Shown: piece after piece, positions 59,601-64,000 of the stretch | Position numbering within the stretch: the first letter of the stretch is position 1 | Layout: the number at the start of each line of letters is the position of its first letter | Source of the DNA: an uncultured Lachnospiraceae bacterium | GTDB lineage: Bacteria; Bacillota; Clostridia; Lachnospirales; Lachnospiraceae | DNA: 64,000 nt | Assembly (NCBI GenBank): GCA_910576975.1 | Contig: CAJTJY010000015.1 | Span: 28,337-92,336 of the forward strand | Reading direction: 5' to 3' | Position numbers and translations under genes: made by a program | The notes under the pieces: model-generated | What the model was told of the DNA's origin: nothing | What the model saw: only the letters and a program-made list of their open reading frames with translations | Database searches by the model: none

Positions 59601-62152
59601 GGGGCGATGCTGCAAATCTGCAGATTGTATTCTCACAGTATCATGCAGAGGCAAACGGCGTTGCCAGGGCGCAGAATCTGAAAGTGGGACGAAATGAGAT
59701 TACTGTTCCGGCTCTTTCCTCTGGCAATACAGAGCGGGGCGGCCAGGTATATGTAAGCTATACTGGAAATAGTGCGTCAGACAGCTATGCAGTCCGCATC
59801 AATGGTGGAAGCAACATCCCGGCCCTTAGCGTTTATAAGAAAACGGGAGAAGAGCGTACGGCCGCAATCCAAGCTTATGTGACAGAATTGGAAGAGTATG
59901 TGAAGCATATAGAAGAAGAACATGGAAAACAGCATACGGGAATGACTAATGTGGATTTTGCATATGATCAGACGAACTGCGTGCTGAACGCTACAGATAT
60001 CATGCTCGATCAAATGATGTATTCTGTTCCAGCTACCCAGGTATGGGCAGGCATTAAGAATGCAGAAGATAAAGTAACGAAGCTTGACAATGCATTACGT
60101 GCGATGGACCAGACGATGACATTGTTCTATCAGCATAAGGGATTAAGTGATGAAGCAGGCACGGAGAGAGGAAATAACGCTCTTCCGGCACAGCATTTGA
60201 ACATTCGGTATATGCGGATGTTTGCAGGAGCTTTCATGTATGCGTCTGGCAACCATATCGGAATTGAATATGGTTCAACCACTTTGGTAAGCGCTCCCGA
60301 TGACTGGTCTGGATTTGGCTGGGGCATTGCCCACGAGATTGGACACGATATCAATCAGGGAACCTATGCGGTAGCAGAGGTTACGAACAATTACTTTGCC
60401 CAGCTTTTGACAGGCACGACAAGGTATACTTATGAAAATGTTTATAAGAAAGTGACGTCTGGCGCCATAGGGCGGGCTTCTAATGTGTTTACGCAGCTTG
60501 CCTTGTACTGGCAGCTTCACTTGGCATTTGATGATAATAAAGACGACAGGTACATTTATGACAATTACGAAGACCAGTTTAACAATCTGTTCTTTGCCCG
60601 GGTAGACACTTATTCAAGAAATCCGGCAAAAGCGCCGCAAGAGGGGCTTGCTTTAAATGGCGGTTCAGAGCAGAATCTGATGCGCTTGGCATGTGCGGCG
60701 GCAGAAAAGAACATTCTTCCATTCTTTGAAAGATGGGGCATGGTTCCAGATCAGGAAACGATTGCTTATGCCAATAAGTATGGAGAAGCTGATCAGAAAG
60801 CTCTCTACTACATTGACGCAGCTGCAAGGGATTATCGTGTAGATCATCCAGAACAGGAAGCAGACACGATTAAGGGCAAGGATGTCGTGACGGCGTCCAT
60901 ATCTGCGGAAGCAAATCAAGTGCAGGTTACGATAACTCCTAGCCAGAAGAGAGAGATGATTTTCGGTTACGAAATTAGCCGCAGCATGATCTCCAATGGA
61001 GAAAAGAAGAGCGAGGTTGTTGGCTTTATTCCGATTGACGAAGCAGAGACCACTGTTTATGTGGACACGGTCGCTTCCATCAATAACAGGGTAATGGGAT
61101 ATGAAGTCCGGGCAGTGGATCAGTACATGAACTACTCCAATCCGGCAGACGCAGGCTCTGTAAAGATTCAGACAGACGGCATCCTTGAGAAATCGGAATG
61201 GACTGTGGAAACAGACATGACATCGCAGGATGATAAGGAAATTGAAAGCACAGAAGATGATCCAGACAGCGGTTATGATACGAATCCAGATCATGTTACA
61301 GTCAAGAAAGTACACAGCATTGACCGCATCATTGATAACAGCGTTGTCAAAGAAGGAACTTATACCGGAACCAGCAATGGCACGGCAGTGATTACGGTGG
61401 ATATGCATAAGACTCGCCAGGTGACCTCCCTCAAATACCAGGGAAGCCCGCTTCAGAAAGTGACTGTTGAAATCAGTATCGACGGCGAAGCCTGGACCAA
61501 AGTTAAAACGGATGACGCAAGCCTTGCAGAGGCTAACGAAGAGCAGCAGACGATTTGGTTTGACTCTGTCAAAGAAGAAGCAAGAGACAACTGGATTGGC
61601 ACATATGACGCTAGATATGTAAGAATGACCATTTCCCAGGAAGGCGAGATCAGCATAAAGGAAATCGATCTGTGCGGTCCATCTGGGGATAACTTGGAAT
61701 TTATGGAAGCGTCAGAGGGACAGCCGGCTATCGGAGTCCTGTCGGCGGATTATCAGTACGGAGACCAGCCGGAAGATGTCATTAAGAAAGGCTCCCTGAT
61801 CTTTACCGGGACTTACCGGGGTAATTGGGCATACAATGTGGTTGTGCTCTATGACGCAGAAGGGAACGTGATCGGTGAAAAAGATGGAATAGTCCAATCT
61901 GGTCAGGTGATTTTTGCAGAACTGCCTGAAAAAGGAAATGAAGGCGAGACGACAGAGGGAACTTGGGTATATTATGTAGAGCCAGGTCAATGGAGCGAGG
62001 AAGCTATGAAAGGTGTCAAGGTCCGGGGCGAGCTGTTCCGCGTGGATGACGCCAAGACCTTAGAGGGTGAGCGGATCGTAAGTGATACGCAGATCATCGC
62101 CATTCCAGATACCATTCCTGCAATCACCATGCAAGGCAGCAAGAGCAACTGA
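56696..62152 (+). CDS. secreted M60-like (enhancin-type) metallopeptidase, multidomain, 1,818 aa
   Basis: A signal peptide (VMALLLTASLAFQTWSS) leads an acidic stretch. A dockerin-like pair follows at about residues 227-283 (GDVDHDGIIAQEDAKAVLEA and CDVNGDGKTDLADLQCVVQS), then two fibronectin-III-like domains (about 480-675), an F5/8-C-like domain (about 680-850), and the M60 domain (about 920-1360) with the zinc motif WGIAHEIGHDINQGT and a downstream glutamate in AVAEVTNNYF. A second discoidin-like segment lies near 1535-1660. M60 proteases attack mucin-type O-glycoproteins. There is no sortase motif. ATG 56696 has AAAGGA ten bases upstream; a TTG at 56672 is the alternative. Confidence 0.85.
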   Translation: MKKVMALLLTASLAFQTWSSNTALVHGASLPAETAVGAGETEDENHTDQADADTADGTELPEVTKGMKTFETPEGTEKNLEETDKTDALDKTAGIDVENFKEFNESEDASTSESPESKEDLKKSEELEQKASGILEVEITSGIYPIQQKAAVLVKNQEGVQEQALELDFADVNTRTARFELVPGVYTVSVEAEKFADYAQSVQVQEGYVNKVRIGTAETVSEDKIARKGWLRPGDVDHDGIIAQEDAKAVLEAIRKDPQGTNCDVNGDGKTDLADLQCVVQSMEETDKELAIERQLLVNINNLQASDGTLVEGAEEFLNQTGTLKLAPANAEKEISLDNPVAMEFTLSGEQEEISELPKLQGMTICAPDQVELGEENASSITDGEVTIVYADQNGEEQTMAVSLAQTVAKSGALYRMARAAEASVTTEPDGSLVLDFGTQIAVKRVLIRITGTRKTEPLVNIAKVEFVNNMEDRIPPPQLDVPTLKDLVPGDKTLDVSWTPQNNITGYEVFVTGPVKGDVTQTQIVRVSNAQHIITSINDENLIYNGKYTVKVRSVNGDWSSPWSEPKVAMVKAQKKPAAPDNVKAVGGFRSISLTWKDMEDSIGYMVYYKKADEADTEFRPVVEGFTETEDGAGRIENNSYVIMSLEAGVEYEVYVKGWNDMGWGAPSLHHTALTMGTPPQLPKYQLINTSNGVGKVTNHIVSAIHGGHGGASMVSSPLDTEGRSALGVVDDDFGSYWTKSDWDDGVDYPAADKGLTITLDAEYKMSYITYAAANQEAAMSKVRVEYWTDEEPDTQKVVAARLLARTDEKNNPYYIIKLDQPITANKVRICFGTGYARIKMMVGEIHFHQYDSLEDDIMALYTDETHITLRPDVTASVLDELENRLDTADEASGEKHLLYEELMLELNNARDILNAKLEPAYQVENQITGKKDGHLGFGGLNSWQPIGKTVRAGEKLLVYVGHNSKKWGDAANLQIVFSQYHAEANGVARAQNLKVGRNEITVPALSSGNTERGGQVYVSYTGNSASDSYAVRINGGSNIPALSVYKKTGEERTAAIQAYVTELEEYVKHIEEEHGKQHTGMTNVDFAYDQTNCVLNATDIMLDQMMYSVPATQVWAGIKNAEDKVTKLDNALRAMDQTMTLFYQHKGLSDEAGTERGNNALPAQHLNIRYMRMFAGAFMYASGNHIGIEYGSTTLVSAPDDWSGFGWGIAHEIGHDINQGTYAVAEVTNNYFAQLLTGTTRYTYENVYKKVTSGAIGRASNVFTQLALYWQLHLAFDDNKDDRYIYDNYEDQFNNLFFARVDTYSRNPAKAPQEGLALNGGSEQNLMRLACAAAEKNILPFFERWGMVPDQETIAYANKYGEADQKALYYIDAAARDYRVDHPEQEADTIKGKDVVTASISAEANQVQVTITPSQKREMIFGYEISRSMISNGEKKSEVVGFIPIDEAETTVYVDTVASINNRVMGYEVRAVDQYMNYSNPADAGSVKIQTDGILEKSEWTVETDMTSQDDKEIESTEDDPDSGYDTNPDHVTVKKVHSIDRIIDNSVVKEGTYTGTSNGTAVITVDMHKTRQVTSLKYQGSPLQKVTVEISIDGEAWTKVKTDDASLAEANEEQQTIWFDSVKEEARDNWIGTYDARYVRMTISQEGEISIKEIDLCGPSGDNLEFMEASEGQPAIGVLSADYQYGDQPEDVIKKGSLIFTGTYRGNWAYNVVVLYDAEGNVIGEKDGIVQSGQVIFAELPEKGNEGETTEGTWVYYVEPGQWSEEAMKGVKVRGELFRVDDAKTLEGERIVSDTQIIAIPDTIPAITMQGSKSN

Positions 62153-62238
62153 CGGGAAAGCTTAGGAATAGAGGACGCCGCAGCGGGGAACCGGGACAAC
62201 GCCATTGTTCCCTGTGCGGCGGACCGTTGGAGGTTAAA

Positions 62239-63609
62239 ATGAAAAAATGGATGAATATATTGTGGATGTCATTTCTTCTGTTTATCATTGCACCGCTGAC
62301 TGCTGATGCGGCGCAGGGCAACAAGAATTTGACAGTGGATGGCAACCAGGTCGCTGTTTCGGTAGACATTCCGGAAGGCAAGACAGGAGTAGTCACATCC
62401 TTGCGGATGCAGCTTAAAGTTTCAATCAGCAGCGGGACGATGAATGCGCCCACGTTTGCGTTTAACAGCGCCGTGAAGAGCGAGATTAAAGATGCGGCCA
62501 TTCTTTCTCAGGAGGATGGGACATATCTGGTAGATTTGATTCTATCTGGAAAAAAAGACAAAGATATTTTTGGAGACAACACTTCCCTGAAATTGGGAAC
62601 CTTGACTGTGAATGCTACGAGTGAGGAGTTTAAGGTAAAGGTGGCGGTTGCTGGAGATTTGGATGGCAGCGGGAATCCTGCCGTGAAATATATGGATGCC
62701 AATGGAATTACAGCGATGACGGCATCTTTGCCGAATGCAGAGGATGTATTGGTAGATACGCAGCATAAGATGTTTAGAGAAACGCCCAAATTAAAGGCTT
62801 CCGTAAAAAATGGTTCAAAATCTGTTTCTTTCTCATGGGAGAAGATTGACGGGGCGGACGGATATGAGATATATGAAGTAAACGGCGATAAAGTTACCAA
62901 AGTAAAAGATGCCTCTGCATCAGCGACTACGGCTTCTGCGAATTTTGGCTATGCCACCACGCATTCCTTTAAGATCCGCGCCTTTATGCAGAAAGAGGAT
63001 GGCAGCAGGGCTTATGGAAAATACAGCAATGGGGTGAATATCGTCGTTGGTCCAGATAAGGTCAAAGAGTTTTCTCCTCAGTATAAGGATAAATCCAAGA
63101 CGACCCTTACCTGGAAGAAGACCAGCGGAGCGAGCGGCTACAAAATTTACCGCAGTGCAAAGAAGAATGGCAAGTACACGCAGGTCAAAGATATCAAGAA
63201 AGGACAGACAACAGCTTGTACCTTAAATCATCCGTCAGGCAAGACTTATTATTACAAAATTAAAGCTTATATTAAAAATCCAGGTCAAACAGTTTATGGC
63301 GGACTGAGCACGGCAAAGGCAGGCAAGACAAAAGCGCCCCAGCTTAAGGTCAGCGTGTCTAGCAAAGTTGTCAGCTTGAAATGGGCAAAAGTTCCAAGAT
63401 CAGCCGGTTATAAGATATACAGGAGCAAGACAAAATCTGGGAAGTATAAGGTGGTCAAGACGATTAAAAATGCTTCGACTGTAAGGTATGCAGAGACAAT
63501 GCCAAGCGGTTCTAAAACTTGGTATTATAAGATTTGCGCATTTGAGAAGCAAAAAAATAAGAATATCAATGGCAATTACAGCACAGTTGTCAAAGCAAAG
63601 GCAAAATAA
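62239..63609 (+). CDS. secreted protein with cohesin-like N-terminus and fibronectin-III-like repeats
   Basis: A 456-aa protein with a signal peptide (ILWMSFLLFIIAPLTADAA). Residues 30-170 form a beta-sandwich (VAVSVDIPEGKTGVVTSLRM, SLKLGTLTVNATSEEFKVKV) that resembles cohesin-like folds. Three fibronectin-III-like repeats follow with the GYKIYRSAKKNGKYTQV / YYYKIKAY pattern. The neighbouring M60 enzyme has a dockerin-like pair, so a cohesin-dockerin link between them is a tempting inference, not shown. GGAGG is five bases before the ATG at 62239. A hairpin (GCCGCA.../...TGCGGC, 62177-62220) lies just upstream. Confidence 0.7.
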   Translation: MKKWMNILWMSFLLFIIAPLTADAAQGNKNLTVDGNQVAVSVDIPEGKTGVVTSLRMQLKVSISSGTMNAPTFAFNSAVKSEIKDAAILSQEDGTYLVDLILSGKKDKDIFGDNTSLKLGTLTVNATSEEFKVKVAVAGDLDGSGNPAVKYMDANGITAMTASLPNAEDVLVDTQHKMFRETPKLKASVKNGSKSVSFSWEKIDGADGYEIYEVNGDKVTKVKDASASATTASANFGYATTHSFKIRAFMQKEDGSRAYGKYSNGVNIVVGPDKVKEFSPQYKDKSKTTLTWKKTSGASGYKIYRSAKKNGKYTQVKDIKKGQTTACTLNHPSGKTYYYKIKAYIKNPGQTVYGGLSTAKAGKTKAPQLKVSVSSKVVSLKWAKVPRSAGYKIYRSKTKSGKYKVVKTIKNASTVRYAETMPSGSKTWYYKICAFEKQKNKNINGNYSTVVKAKAK

Positions 63610-63638
63610 GTAAAAATAGAGCCGGAACATTGGAAACA

Positions 63639-63705
63639 TGATATGCTCCCCTTATGGTAGACAGATGAAATAATAAAACTGTCACTATAAGGAGGAGCAT
63701 ATTTT
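63639..63705. mobile_element. left end of an IS3/IS150-type insertion sequence
   Basis: TGATATGCTCCCCTTATGG opens a left inverted repeat. ATATGCTCC...GACAG also pairs imperfectly with CTGTCACTATAAGGAGGAGC, forming a hairpin before the transposase ribosome site GGAGGAG (63691-63697). The right end is outside the window. Confidence 0.7.
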
Positions 63706-64000
63706 ATGGGACAACATTCAAAATACTCTTTTGAAATGAAATTAGATGCCGTTACAAAATATTTGGAGGGAAGCTGTTCAACAGAAAGTATCGCCCGAAG
63801 CCTGGGAACAAATGGAACACGTATCGTCGAGTGGGTGACCTTGTATCAGTCTTTAGGAATAGAGGGGTTAAAAACAACTCCAAAACTCCGTGTCTATTCC
63901 GCCGAAACAAAACAAAATGCTGTTGCCGATTACCTTTCCGGCAAAGGAACATTAAGGGAAATCCAGAAAAAGTATGGAATCCGCTCAGATAAGCAGCTTC
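63706..64000 (+). CDS. IS3-family transposase OrfA (helix-turn-helix subunit), partial
   Basis: From the ATG at 63706 the frame runs off the right edge after 98 codons: MGQHSKYSFEMKLDAVTKYL, EGSCSTESIARSLGTNGTRI, VEWVTLYQSLGIEGL, then a second HTH (LSGKGTLREIQKKYGIRSDK). This double-HTH form is typical of IS150-group OrfA, which is joined to the OrfB DDE integrase by frameshifting. OrfB is not in the window. Confidence 0.85.
   Translation, partial: MGQHSKYSFEMKLDAVTKYLEGSCSTESIARSLGTNGTRIVEWVTLYQSLGIEGLKTTPKLRVYSAETKQNAVADYLSGKGTLREIQKKYGIRSDKQL

Overview
The window reads as a chromosomal segment of a motile, probably spore-forming, gut-type Clostridia (Lachnospiraceae-like). Evidence: low-to-mid GC Firmicutes gene style with strong GGAGG ribosome sites, spoIID-spoIIQ behind sigE- and sigF-like promoters, a CwlD-type spore amidase, flagellins with a CsrA homologue, a class B sortase with a large PKTGD-anchored InlB-repeat protein, an M60 (mucin-type) metallopeptidase with a dockerin-like pair, and a Na+-type F1Fo ATP synthase. 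Species cannot be named from sequence alone.

Layout. 1-1.5 kb: 5' part of a HelD-like helicase (minus strand, runs off the edge). 2.3-4.2 kb: cwlD split by a 1,127-bp insert that leaves both halves in frame. 4.3-8.6 kb: housekeeping operon (Sua5, LMW-phosphatase-like, upp, dCMP deaminase, GtrII-like membrane protein). 8.6-16 kb: complete ATP synthase operon atpZ-I-B-E-F-H-A-G-D-C with a structured leader inside it before atpD. 16.4-23.1 kb: 1,985-aa surface protein and its sortase. 23.2-28.8 kb: chemoreceptor, metG, tatD, rsmA. 28.8-31.1 kb: a paired DNA-metabolism protein and radical SAM protein. 31.3-39.9 kb: flagellin region. 40.1-42 kb: spoIID-spoIIQ. 42-56.4 kb: GIY-YIG protein, hemolysin III, DEAD-box helicase, secreted protein, ECF sigma with RsgI-like anti-sigma, Na+/proline symporter, DNA methyltransferase, gdhA. 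56.7-63.6 kb: secreted M60 protease and a fibronectin-III-like protein. 63.6-64 kb: left end of an IS3/IS150-type element.

Most interesting: (1) A self-contained DNA inversion switch upstream of csrA-flagellin. A small tyrosine recombinase gene is bracketed by two perfect 27-bp sites in inverted orientation (31954-31980 and 32734-32760). The segment carries a consensus flagellar sigma-28 promoter (TAAA-N15-GCCGATAT) that now points away from csrA-flagellin. Inversion would aim it at them, so this sequence is in the predicted OFF state. The left site also forms an intrinsic terminator for that promoter in OFF; after inversion the hairpin loses its U-tract. On the other side of the flagellin is a 1,612-aa giant flagellin with its own non-invertible promoter. 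(2) The cwlD interruption, which resembles developmentally excised (skin-like) elements but carries no recombinase. (3) A family of two-hairpin leaders ending in a purine-rich ribosome-site tail, as single, double and five-fold tandem copies before atpD, putP, a GIY-YIG gene and the ORF inside the cwlD insert. (4) A roughly 100-bp palindromic repeat family used as terminators.
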